Assembly (NCBI RefSeq): GCF_902506195.1
Contig: NZ_LR732817.1
Coordinates: forward strand, 1,830,985 to 1,894,984
Origin: Citricoccus sp. K5
Lineage (GTDB): Bacteria > Actinomycetota > Actinomycetes > Actinomycetales > Micrococcaceae
Direction of reading: 5' to 3'
DNA: 64,000 nucleotides
Shown here: piece by piece, positions 25,617 to 33,531 of the stretch
Layout: the number at the start of each line of letters is the position of its first letter
Position numbering within the stretch: position 1 is the stretch's first letter
Notes under the pieces: model-generated
Told to the model about the DNA's origin: nothing
Databases searched by the model: none
The model's input: only the letters and a program-made list of their open reading frames with translations
Program-made: the position numbers and the translations under genes

Positions 25617-27263
25617 ATGAAGAAGAACGCTCCCGGTCTCCCCGATCGTCCGACCGTCCCGGAAGACGACCCTGTCCCGTCGGCGACCTCGCCCGCGGCA
25701 GCGGACCTCGGCCTCCCCGGCCTCGATGACCTGCTGCGACTGGCCGGCGAGGGCGACCAGGCCTCCTTCTCCGCGTTCTACGATGCCACCGCCCCCTGGG
25801 TCTACGGGTTGGCGTGCTCCATCTTCGCCTCCGAGGCCGACGCCGACGAGGCCATGGTGCTGACCTATGTCCGGGTCTGGGACGCCGCCCCGCACGAGCG
25901 GTTCGACGATGACTCCGTCCGCGCCCGGCACCGCTCGGTCCTGTGCTGGCTCGAGGTCTTGGCGCACGAGACCATGACGCGGTTGTTGCGCGAGGATGCC
26001 CTGCCGGAATACGGAGCGGGGCTGCTGCCGGACGGCGCCGGTGCTGCCGAGGGCGGCCACCGCCAGCCGACCACGGTGCTGTCCGTGCTGACCCCGGCCC
26101 AGTTCCAGGCGCTGGACCTGGCCTGGGCCGGGGGCCGGACCTACCGCCAGGTGGCGGAGGAACTCGGGATCGCCGTGCCCACCGTGAAGTCCCGGCTGCG
26201 GGACGCCGTCCAGCGCGTCTCCAAGCGTTACCAGGAGAAGTTCCTCGGACGGTCCAGTGAGGACGATCCGGTACTGCACCGCGCAGTCACCCCGGAGATC
26301 GCAGCCCGCACCGGCACCACACGCAACTTCACCCTGAACCTGAGCCAGGACCTGGAGAACGGTCTGGCCAAGGAGTGGGCCGACCTGGTGGCCCTCGATG
26401 CCGTGGCCGATCCCGAACGCGAGGAACTGGAACGCTTCCTGTCCCGTCAGGGCCCCGAGTTCACGACCTTGTGGCGTGCCCGGATCGAGGGAGCCCGCCG
26501 CACCGTCACATGGGCGTTCCGCGGGTTGGCGCACGAACCGCCCTCGGAATTGCTCGACGAGCTGCTGCACCGGTTGCCGGCTCAGGACGTCGGCATGGGG
26601 CTCGTGGACGGACTGGGGCCCTCCGAATCTCCGGACCATGGAGGGACGCCCAAGCGCCCCGTGAAGAAGTGGATGCTCGTGGTCGCCGGGCTCCTGATCC
26701 TGGTCCTGGGCCTCTGGACCATCGTGCGGCTGATCGTCGGACCGGACATCGTCTCGGCGGTGGACCGCGCCGAGGATTCCTTCACCACCCGGGAGATCGC
26801 GCTCACGGACGGCGGTTCCATGCAGGGACACGTCTCCAAGGACCAGGACCTCGCGTACGTGACCTTCGCCGGCATGCCGTCCCCGGGCGAGGGCAACGTG
26901 TTCCAGTTGTGGCTGTTCCCCACCGACGGCTCGGCACCGCACAGCCTGGGCACCCACACGCTCGAGGACCTCCAGGACCCGGTCACCTTCCGCGGCGTCG
27001 AGCGCTTCCGCGAACTGGTGGTCACCCTGGAGCCGGAGGGCGGCTCGGAGACTCCGACGTCGGCCTCGCTGGGCAACGTCGACCTCGTCCACCAGGTGAC
27101 ACAGGGGCCGATCTACGGCGGTCACCCGAACAGCACCCCGACACCGCCCGAGGAGGGCGAGGGCAGCGACGACGAGGGCGCCGGTGGCGATGAAGGCGAC
27201 GGTGGCGATGAAGGCGACGGTGGCGACGAAGTCGACGGTGGCGACGAAGTCGACGAGGGCTGA
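25617..27263 (+). CDS. Membrane-tethered ECF sigma factor fused to RskA-type anti-sigma domain
   Basis: 548 residues in one uninterrupted frame. Residues 35-110 are sigma region 2 (GDQASFSAFYDATAPWVYGL, then ADADEAMVLTYVRVW). Residues 150-210 are region 4 (LTPAQFQALDLAWAGGRTYR, then VPTVKSRLRDAV). Residues 245-325 resemble the anti-sigma domain of RskA (WADLVALDAVADPEREELER, then PPSELLDELLHRL). A single helix at 352-374 (WMLVVAGLLILVLGLWTIV) is followed by an RskA C-terminal domain (VFQLWLFPTDGSAPHSLGTH, LVVTLEPEGGSETPT) and an acidic repeat tail. Normally sigma and anti-sigma are separate proteins; the known RskA is inactivated by regulated proteolysis. Here release of the sigma part would need cleavage. 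GAGG precedes the ATG. Confidence 0.9.
   Translation: MKKNAPGLPDRPTVPEDDPVPSATSPAAADLGLPGLDDLLRLAGEGDQASFSAFYDATAPWVYGLACSIFASEADADEAMVLTYVRVWDAAPHERFDDDSVRARHRSVLCWLEVLAHETMTRLLREDALPEYGAGLLPDGAGAAEGGHRQPTTVLSVLTPAQFQALDLAWAGGRTYRQVAEELGIAVPTVKSRLRDAVQRVSKRYQEKFLGRSSEDDPVLHRAVTPEIAARTGTTRNFTLNLSQDLENGLAKEWADLVALDAVADPEREELERFLSRQGPEFTTLWRARIEGARRTVTWAFRGLAHEPPSELLDELLHRLPAQDVGMGLVDGLGPSESPDHGGTPKRPVKKWMLVVAGLLILVLGLWTIVRLIVGPDIVSAVDRAEDSFTTREIALTDGGSMQGHVSKDQDLAYVTFAGMPSPGEGNVFQLWLFPTDGSAPHSLGTHTLEDLQDPVTFRGVERFRELVVTLEPEGGSETPTSASLGNVDLVHQVTQGPIYGGHPNSTPTPPEEGEGSDDEGAGGDEGDGGDEGDGGDEVDGGDEVDEG
27183..27254 (+). repeat. Four 18-bp tandem repeats in the 3' end of the sigma-RskA gene
   Basis: Two copies of GGTGGCGATGAAGGCGAC and two of GGTGGCGACGAAGTCGAC, encoding GGDEGD twice and GGDEVD twice. 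They keep the frame and form an acidic, flexible extracytoplasmic tail. Copy number may vary between strains. Confidence 0.9.
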
Positions 27264-27270
27264 CCCTCGC

Positions 27271-28170
27271 CTAGAACCCGCTGATCGTGGTGGGGTCGTT
27301 GACGCCGACCAGCTGGAAGGTCTCCACGAACCGGCGGCGGCCATCGGCGGTGACGGCTGTGGTGGTCGCGGTGGGATGGTCCGGCACGGACACCGACTCG
27401 GCAGGAGCGCTGGAGTCCGCCGTTCCAGCGGCGGCCGGTGGGCCCGCTGCGGCGAGCCAGTCCCGGTGCAGCTGCTCCATGCCGTCCAGGACGAAGGCCT
27501 CCATCGCCGCCACGTCGGGGTGCTGCGAGGCATGGAAGCGCAGGGCGGCCAGCTTGTCCTGTTCGAACCCGGTCACGTCCACGGCGAGGTTGGACCGGAC
27601 CGCCGGATGGCAGTACACCATGAGCCATTTCAGATGGAACGCCTCCAGCCCCCGCTCGGCCAGCTCCGGATAGGCGAAGGGATTCTCCACCGCCGGGTAG
27701 CTCGCGCGGACGACCGCCTCACCCGCGGCAAGATGGTCCGGATGGGACCGCTGCAGGCGGTCCCAGTCCCGTTCGGGGGACATGGTGAACACGACGTCCG
27801 GCCGGTGACGGCGCATCGCCTCCACCACCTTGGCCATCACGGCGTGCGAGGGCTCCAGGTAGCCGTCCCGCTCTCCCAGGTACTCCACGTCCAGCACGCC
27901 CAGATGGGCCGCGGCCTCCCTTTGCTCCCGGTGCCGGCGCTCCGTCATGGTGTCCTGGTTCGCGGGCTCAAAGCCGCCCGCGTCCCCGTCCGTCATGACC
28001 ACATAGGTCACCTCGACGCCGGCCCGCGTCAGCCCGGCGACCGTCGCGGCGGCTCCGAAGTCGAGATCATCGGGATGGGCTCCGAAGGCCAGGACCTTCG
28101 TCCAGCCGAGGTCGGCAGCCAGTTCGGCAGGAGTCTTGAGAGGCATCGTCAGCGGCGTCATGACCTCCAT
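27271..28170 (-). CDS. PIG-L family deacetylase (LmbE/MshB/Mca-like)
   Basis: 299 residues. The zinc motif AHPDDLDFG and the distal SHPDH are clear, and VVMTDGDAGG and RHREQREAAAHLG also fit the family. PIG-L enzymes hydrolyse N-acetyl groups from glucosamine-containing molecules, in actinobacteria often mycothiol precursors or conjugates. The substrate is not decidable here. The last 50 residues are rich in Ala, Ser and Thr, then a conserved-looking end. It follows the HtrA gene by 14 bases, so the two are probably co-transcribed. Either ATG 28170 or the in-frame ATG 28161 could be the start. Confidence 0.92.
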   Translation of the reverse strand: MEVMTPLTMPLKTPAELAADLGWTKVLAFGAHPDDLDFGAAATVAGLTRAGVEVTYVVMTDGDAGGFEPANQDTMTERRHREQREAAAHLGVLDVEYLGERDGYLEPSHAVMAKVVEAMRRHRPDVVFTMSPERDWDRLQRSHPDHLAAGEAVVRASYPAVENPFAYPELAERGLEAFHLKWLMVYCHPAVRSNLAVDVTGFEQDKLAALRFHASQHPDVAAMEAFVLDGMEQLHRDWLAAAGPPAAAGTADSSAPAESVSVPDHPTATTTAVTADGRRRFVETFQLVGVNDPTTISGF

Positions 28171-28184
28171 GGTGCCCTCTGTCG

Positions 28185-29726
28185 CTAGTCCTGGTTCGCA
28201 TCCGAGACGAACGTGACCTCCGCGGACTGGTCCTCGCCGTCCCGGGTGAAGTGCACCGTGGCCGTTTCGCCCTCGGGGTACTCACGCACCACGGCGGTCA
28301 GTGACTCGCTGTCCGCGACGGGGCGGTCTCCGACACCGGTGATGACGTCACCCTCCTCGATTCCCGCCTCAGCGGCCGGGGTGTCCGGAACCACCTCGAC
28401 CACGCGGGCTCCCGCGCTGAATCCTCCGGAGGACAGGGCGTTCTGCTCACTGGTGCCGGCGCCACTGGCCTCGGCACTCGGCTCGGTGCCGGCAGGCGTG
28501 GCGGGCTGGGGCGTCACGGAGACGCCGAGGAAGCCGTGGGTGGCCTCCCCGTCCTCGATGAGGTCCTGGGCCACGCGCTGGGCGTAGTCCACGGGGATGG
28601 AGAAGCCAACGCCGATGTTGCCGGAGGAATCCGCGCCCGAGGCCCCGGCAGCGGAGGCGATCGCCACGTTGACGCCGATCAGCCGTCCCTGGGCGTCCAC
28701 GAGTGCGCCGCCCGAGTTCCCGGGGTTGATGGCGGCATCGGTTTGGATGACATTCATGAAGATCGAACCTTGGGCTTGCGGCTGCTGCTCCTCGGGGGCG
28801 GGGAACCCCGGGATCTCAAACTCAGGTGCATCCTGGCTGCCGCCCTCCCCGCTGTCCTCGGGCACGGCCGAGGAGGACACGGAGATCGTGCGGTTCAGCT
28901 TGGAGACGATCCCGTCCGTGACGGTGCCGGAGAGTCCCAGGGGGGCACCGATGGCGATCGCGGAATCGCCCACATTCAACTCGGAGGACTGCCCCGTCTC
29001 GATGGGTGTGAGCCCCTCGGCCTCGATCTTGACGACGGCGAGGTCGGACTCCGGGTCGGTCCCGACGATGCTGGCGGTGTGCACGGCCCCGTCGGCGGTC
29101 TGGACGGTGATGTCGGCATCTCCGGTCTGTCCGCCCAGCGTCACCACGTGGGTGTTGGTGAGGATGTGCCCTTCGTTGTCGAGGATGACCCCCGAACCTG
29201 ACCCGGAGGCCTGATCAGCCGAGACGGAGAGGGTCACCACGGATGGGGCCGCCTTGGCAGCCGCGGCCGTGACGGCGGTGGCATCCTCAGAGCGGTTGAT
29301 GTCCAGGCCGTGGCCCTGTTCCTGGACGGAGCCTGTGCCGGCCGAGCCGGTGGGGTCATCCGTGGCCGCGTTGACCCCGACTGCCACGCCGCCACCGGCG
29401 AGGCCGGCGATGAGCATGCCGGCGACGAGGGCACCGACGCCGACGGTGCGGCGCGTCTTCGCAGGGCCGGCGTCGTGATGAGGTGCCTGATGGGAGGAGT
29501 TCGTGGCGGGTGCGCCCGGTTCCGGCGCATCCGTGGCCTGCTCTGAGGCGTCTGTACGGGGCAGGGACTGGGTCTCGTTCCAGCGGGGGTAGGGCTCCCG
29601 GCTGGCGGAGAGCGGCTCAGACGACCGAGCGGACGTCGGCGGGGTCTCAGGACGCGGGGGGACGGATGGGGTCCCCTCGTGCTGCCCGCCGGTACCCTCG
29701 GTGCCGTTGTGGTCCGCTTCGTTCAT
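28185..29726 (-). CDS. S1C-family serine protease with PDZ domain (HtrA/DegP-like)
   Basis: 513 residues. A disordered cytoplasmic lead of about 90 residues (Pro, Glu, Thr, Ser) precedes one membrane helix (VGALVAGMLIAGLAGGGVAV). The trypsin-like domain shows the triad: ILTNTHVV (His), ESDLAVVKI (Asp) and INPGNSGGALVD (Ser). A single PDZ domain near the end has AGARVVEVVPDTPAAEAGIE and GDVITGVGDRPV. It degrades or refolds damaged extracytoplasmic proteins and could act in envelope stress. The ATG at 29726 has AAAGGA upstream. A variable insert rich in Ala/Ser/Glu separates the protease and PDZ cores. Confidence 0.95.
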   Translation of the reverse strand: MNEADHNGTEGTGGQHEGTPSVPPRPETPPTSARSSEPLSASREPYPRWNETQSLPRTDASEQATDAPEPGAPATNSSHQAPHHDAGPAKTRRTVGVGALVAGMLIAGLAGGGVAVGVNAATDDPTGSAGTGSVQEQGHGLDINRSEDATAVTAAAAKAAPSVVTLSVSADQASGSGSGVILDNEGHILTNTHVVTLGGQTGDADITVQTADGAVHTASIVGTDPESDLAVVKIEAEGLTPIETGQSSELNVGDSAIAIGAPLGLSGTVTDGIVSKLNRTISVSSSAVPEDSGEGGSQDAPEFEIPGFPAPEEQQPQAQGSIFMNVIQTDAAINPGNSGGALVDAQGRLIGVNVAIASAAGASGADSSGNIGVGFSIPVDYAQRVAQDLIEDGEATHGFLGVSVTPQPATPAGTEPSAEASGAGTSEQNALSSGGFSAGARVVEVVPDTPAAEAGIEEGDVITGVGDRPVADSESLTAVVREYPEGETATVHFTRDGEDQSAEVTFVSDANQD

Positions 29727-29981
29727 GGTCGTCGTCCTTTCCTGCCGGCTCACCCGCGGTGGGAGGTCCGTCGTCGTGGTCGGCCAGGCCGCTCGGGCCG
29801 CACCGCACCGTCTATCCTGCCGCTCCATCCTGTCTACCGGGAACGTGTTCGCTGGACGAATCCTGAGTGCATGCTCGACGGTTCGCCGACGGCGCACACG
29901 TCTTCATGGCGAACGTCCGGAATCGCCCCATAGACTTCTGCTAGCAGCCACCATCCCACGTGTACCCCTGAAGGGTGATCC
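29727..29981. promoter_or_regulatory. Divergent intergenic region htrA-like / TPM-domain gene
   Basis: 255 bases between divergent genes. It carries the ribosome sites AAAGGA before the protease gene and AGGGTGA before the ATG at 29982. No open frame of interest and no hairpin or clear promoter hexamer was found. Confidence 0.4.
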
Positions 29982-32102
29982 ATGAAGTCCCAGGCCTATG
30001 CGGTCCAACCGCGCCGTCTCTCCCCCGCCGTACTGGCTCTGAGCGCCCTGCTGGCCTCGGGACTGACCATGGCCGGCGGACTGGCCCTCGCCGAGGCGGC
30101 CCGGGCTGAGGCGCCGGTGGACATCCCGCCGCGCACGTTCGTGGTCGATGAGGCCGAGGTGTTGACCTCCGCCGAGCAGGACGAGATCACCCAGGCCATC
30201 AACCAGCTGCGCTCCGAGGAAGGCCAGAATCTCTACGCGGTGTACGTGAACGAGTTCACCGACGAGGCCGGCCAGCCCATGGATCCTGGCGAATGGGCAC
30301 TCGAGGTGAGCGAGGGCAATTCGATGGGATCCACCGATTCGCTCCTGGCCGTCTCCGTCGAGGAGGGCGAGTACCGCTACGGCGCCGCCCAGGCCAACAG
30401 CATCTACCCACTGCAGAACGAGATCATCGAGGAGTACATCGGCCCGGCCATGCCGGCGGTGGGCGAGGACGACTGGTCCGCCGCCGCGACGGCCGCGATC
30501 GCCGGCATACAGGACGCCGCCGACGGTCGGGTCAACGGACCCGACTCCGGCGGCGGTGCCGGCGGCTGGATCGCCGGTGGCGTGGCGGTGGCCGCCCTCG
30601 CCGGTGGTGGGTATGCCCTGATGCGCCGCAACAAGTCCAAGGCGGAGCAGCAGGGTCACTCCGCCCGCGGAGCACAGGGGCCGAAGGACCCCCTCGACGA
30701 GATGTCCGTGAAGGATCTGCGCACCAAGGCCGGCTCGATGCTCATCGGCGCCGATGACGCGATTCGTTCCTCCGAGCAGGAGGTCGGCTTCGCCTTGGCG
30801 TCCTATGGCGAGAAGTCCGTGGAGACCTTCACCCAGGACATCGAGATCGCCAAGGACCACATGCGGGAGTCCTACAAGCTGCAGAATCAGCTGGACGACC
30901 ACATCCCGGACACCGAGGAACAGCAGCGCGCCTGGCTCAAGGACATCATCGCCCGGTGCCAGGCTGTCAACGAGTCGCTGTCCGCACACACCAAGGAATT
31001 CGACGAACTCCGCGACCTGGAGAAGAACGCCGGTGCAGCCCTGGAGTCCCTCAACACCCGCGCCGATCAGGTGGCGGACTCGGTGGCCCAGGCCGAGCAG
31101 GGCCTCGTGGACCTGCATACCCGCTACGCGGACGTAGCGCTGGCCGAGGTCAACGACAACGCCACGCAGGCCCGGGAACGCCTCGAATTCGTCCGGGCCG
31201 CCGCGGCGAAGGCCGAGGAGTCCCTCACCTCCGACCCATCCACCGCCGTGCTGGCGATCCGGGCCGGTGAGGAGGCCGTCTCCCAGATCTCCACCCTGGT
31301 GGAGGCCGTGGCCAAGGCTCGGGGGCACCTGGAGAGCGCCATGGAGAACCTGCAGGCCGGGATCAATCAGTCGACCCAGGACCTCGCCCAGGCCCAGGCC
31401 CTCGTGGAGGCTGGCCGACACACCGAGTTGGCGGGGCCGGCGGCCGGTCTGCAGCAGACCCTGTCTCGCGTGAGATCAGAGATCGCCGCAGGTCGGCCGG
31501 CCCCCTTCCGACTGTTGCAGTCGTTGGAGCAGGCCCACCGCCAGCTCGACGCACCGCTGTCCGGTATCCGAGACCGCCAGGAGCAGGAGCGCCGGGCTTC
31601 CTCCGCGCTCCAGTCCACCATCCGGCAGGCACAGGCTCAGATCGACGGCACCCAGGACTTCATCGCGGCCCGCCGGGGTGCCGTGGGCAGTCAGGCCCGG
31701 ACCAAGCTGGCCGAGGCGGAGCGGACCCTTCAGGACGCCGTCCGGCTCTCGGGACAGGACCCGGTGACCGCCTTGAATCTGGCGAACCAGTCCAGTTCCC
31801 TGGCGGACCGCGCCAGCCAGCTGGCCCAGCAGGACCTCAATCAATGGGGCGGCTACGCCGGCGCCGGTGCCGGCCACGGGGGCCGTGGTGGTTACGGCGG
31901 CGGCGGGGGTGGCGGCTTCGGCGCCGGGCTCGGCGGGGCCATCCTCGGCGGCATCCTCATGGGCGGCATCCTCGGCGGAGACAATGACCACGGCGATTGG
32001 GGCGGCGGCGGCTTCGGTGGCTTCGGCGGTGGCGGCGGCCTGGGCGGCGGGGACTTCGGCGGCGGCGGTGGCTTCGGCGACTTCGGTGGCGGTAGCTTCT
32101 AG
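29982..32102 (+). CDS. TPM-domain protein with coiled-coil region and glycine-rich tail
   Basis: 706 residues. A signal peptide (SPAVLALSALLASGLTMAGG, cut near AEA) is followed by a TPM domain at about 45-180 (TFVVDEAEVLTSAEQDEITQ), then a membrane helix at about 190-207 (GGWIAGGVAVAALAGGGYAL). Residues 230-610 are long helices with heptad-like Ala/Leu/Glu spacing (AEEARV-type stretches such as LEFVRAAAAKAEESL). The last 90 residues are extremely Gly-rich, resembling YgcG-type tails. TPM proteins are thought to act in membrane-complex maintenance. It lies upstream of pspA, so an envelope role is plausible. ATG with AGGGTGA upstream. Confidence 0.9.
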   Translation: MKSQAYAVQPRRLSPAVLALSALLASGLTMAGGLALAEAARAEAPVDIPPRTFVVDEAEVLTSAEQDEITQAINQLRSEEGQNLYAVYVNEFTDEAGQPMDPGEWALEVSEGNSMGSTDSLLAVSVEEGEYRYGAAQANSIYPLQNEIIEEYIGPAMPAVGEDDWSAAATAAIAGIQDAADGRVNGPDSGGGAGGWIAGGVAVAALAGGGYALMRRNKSKAEQQGHSARGAQGPKDPLDEMSVKDLRTKAGSMLIGADDAIRSSEQEVGFALASYGEKSVETFTQDIEIAKDHMRESYKLQNQLDDHIPDTEEQQRAWLKDIIARCQAVNESLSAHTKEFDELRDLEKNAGAALESLNTRADQVADSVAQAEQGLVDLHTRYADVALAEVNDNATQARERLEFVRAAAAKAEESLTSDPSTAVLAIRAGEEAVSQISTLVEAVAKARGHLESAMENLQAGINQSTQDLAQAQALVEAGRHTELAGPAAGLQQTLSRVRSEIAAGRPAPFRLLQSLEQAHRQLDAPLSGIRDRQEQERRASSALQSTIRQAQAQIDGTQDFIAARRGAVGSQARTKLAEAERTLQDAVRLSGQDPVTALNLANQSSSLADRASQLAQQDLNQWGGYAGAGAGHGGRGGYGGGGGGGFGAGLGGAILGGILMGGILGGDNDHGDWGGGGFGGFGGGGGLGGGDFGGGGGFGDFGGGSF

Positions 32103-32239
32103 GAACGGACACCCGGACGACACGGTCCACAGATTTTCCGGTGCCGCGAGGTGCCGGGCCCAACGCCCGTCAGCGGGACACGGGAGACGGAGCTCCGGAA
32201 AACCCCGGGGCCCTCACGGAATGAGCGGAAGGCGACAAC

Positions 32240-33037
32240 GTGGTAAAGCAGTCCATTTTCGGCCGAATTGCAACCCTGGCCAAGGCCAACATCAACACGA
32301 TGCTGGACAAGGCCGAAGACCCGCAGAAGATGCTGGACCAGATGGTCCGCGACTACACCAACAGCATCTCCGAGGCTGAGGCCGCCGTGGCCCAGACCAT
32401 CGGCAACCTGCGCATGATCCAGGACGATTACAACGAGGACCTGGACGCCTCCAAGAGCTGGGGCCAGAAGGCCCTGGCCGCCTCCTCCAAGGCTGACCAG
32501 TTCCGCACCGCGGGTGACACGGCCTCCGCGGACAAGTTCGACAACTTGGCCAAGGTCGCCATCGAGCGCCAGATGGATTCGGAGAAGTCTGCCAAGGCCG
32601 CGGAGCCGACCATCGCCTCGCAGACCGAGATCGTGGCCAAGCTCAAGGACGGCTTGGACAAGATGAACGACAAGCGCCGCCAGCTGGTCTCCAAGCGGGA
32701 CGAACTGACCGCGCGCGCCAAGTCCGCCCAGGCACAGTCCGCAGTGCACGACGCCGTGAAGTCGATCGACATCATGGACCCCTCCTCCGAGGTCAACCGC
32801 TTCGAGGAGAAGGTCCGCCGCGAGGAGGCCCGCGTGCGGGGCCAGAACGAGCTGGCCGCCTCGTCCTTGGACGCCCAGTTCGAGTCCCTCGAGGACCTGG
32901 GCGAGCAGACCGAGGTCGAGGCCCGCCTTGCTGCGCTGAAGGCTGGTGGAACCCAGTCCCTCACCGCCGGCAACGCCACGGACACCGGCGAGAACGAGCT
33001 GGACTACTCCGAGGGTGCCACCACCCAGTCCAACTGA
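32240..33037 (+). CDS. PspA/IM30 family protein
   Basis: 265 residues, almost all coiled coil. SIFGRIATLAKANINTMLDK, then AEDPQKMLDQMVRDY, is the classical PspA N-terminus that contacts membranes, and the hairpin region ends with EVNRFEEKVRREEARVRG. PspA polymers protect membranes from leakage under stress. GTG at 32240 has GGAAGG seven bases upstream. The last 30 residues are Gly/Thr/Asn-rich and variable. It is likely transcribed with the TPM-domain gene or from its own promoter within the 137-base gap. Confidence 0.95.
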   Translation: MVKQSIFGRIATLAKANINTMLDKAEDPQKMLDQMVRDYTNSISEAEAAVAQTIGNLRMIQDDYNEDLDASKSWGQKALAASSKADQFRTAGDTASADKFDNLAKVAIERQMDSEKSAKAAEPTIASQTEIVAKLKDGLDKMNDKRRQLVSKRDELTARAKSAQAQSAVHDAVKSIDIMDPSSEVNRFEEKVRREEARVRGQNELAASSLDAQFESLEDLGEQTEVEARLAALKAGGTQSLTAGNATDTGENELDYSEGATTQSN

Positions 33038-33076
33038 TTCCGGGTTCCGGGCTCCGGGTTCCGGGTTCCGTTCCGG
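33038..33076. repeat. Seven-base tandem repeat YTCCGGG downstream of pspA
   Basis: Copies at 33038, 33045, 33052 (CTCCGGG) and 33059, then two shorter copies TTCCG and TTCCGG. It begins right after the pspA stop codon (TGA at 33035-33037), so it does not alter the protein. Confidence 0.75.
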
Positions 33077-33092
33077 CCTACCGGCCCGAACC

Positions 33093-33162
33093 ACGACGCC
33101 GGCCCCTCCCCTTCCCCGTACCCGCCAGGGACAGCGGCTGGAAGGTGAGGGGCCGGCGTCGT
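33093..33162. repeat. Long inverted repeat between pspA and tRNA-fMet
   Basis: Arms of 23 bases with one mismatch at 33093-33115 and 33140-33162 (starting ACGACGCCGGCCCCTC on the left, ending GAGGGGCCGGCGTCGT on the right), loop 24 bases. The first 16 pairs are perfect. It is probably the pspA terminator or an mRNA-stabilising 3' hairpin, and it is followed within 15 bases by a second, T-flanked terminator. Confidence 0.8.
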
Positions 33163-33176
33163 CCGCCGGACAGCAG

Positions 33177-33207
33177 AAAACCCCCGAACCAGTGGTTCGG
33201 GGGTTTT
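33177..33207. terminator. Bidirectional intrinsic terminator (pspA and tRNA-fMet)
   Basis: Stem AAAACCCCCGAACC at 33177-33190 pairs with GGTTCGGGGGTTTT at 33194-33207, with a three-base loop. Each strand ends its GC stem with TTTT, so it can stop transcription from pspA (+) and from the tRNA gene (-), which ends ten bases away. Confidence 0.9.
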
Positions 33208-33216
33208 CCCTTCTCG

Positions 33217-33290
33217 TTGCGGGGGCAAGATTTGAACTTGCGACCTCCGGGTTATGAGCCCGGCGAGCTACCGAACTGCTCCACCCCGCG
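33217..33290 (-). tRNA. tRNA-fMet (anticodon CAT)
   Basis: Read on the minus strand the gene folds as a complete cloverleaf of 74 bases without the encoded CCA. The acceptor CGCGGGG pairs with CCCCGCA except for the first position, leaving C1 opposite A72, the hallmark of initiator tRNA. The anticodon loop CTCATAA sits on a stem of three G:C pairs, again initiator-specific. The anticodon triplet is at 33254-33256. The T arm is GCAAG-TTCAAAT-CTTGC. Confidence 0.96.
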
Positions 33291-33458
33291 GCGACTCCTA
33301 TGACTATACGGGGGTCCCTGCCGGAAAGCCAAATCGAGGCCACCGTGATGTCCACCACTGGCCAGTCCCCGTTCATCTTGCCTCCACCGTTCGGCCACCA
33401 GGCTGCCCCGGACGTCTGTGGAGGCCGCCGGACGGGGCTGACGGCTGACCGGCCAGAC

Positions 33459-33506
33459 GCAGCAGGGGCCGTCGCCCGGAGCGATCCGGGCGGCGGCCCC
33501 TGCTGC
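33459..33506 (-). terminator. 22-bp hairpin after the UPF0182 gene
   Basis: Arms at 33459-33480 and 33485-33506, GCAGCAGGGGCC outermost, complementary with a single G-T type mismatch, closed by a GCGA tetraloop. It lies 26 bases past the UPF0182 stop. No T-tract follows, typical of the I-shaped terminators of high-G+C bacteria. Confidence 0.75.
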
Positions 33507-33531
33507 CTGCAATGAGACGGGGTCGAAGGGG

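Noticed and set aside
32134-32202. Inverted TTTTCCGG ... CCGGAAAA in the gap before pspA
   Set aside because: Only eight pairs around a loop of more than 50 bases; probably chance.
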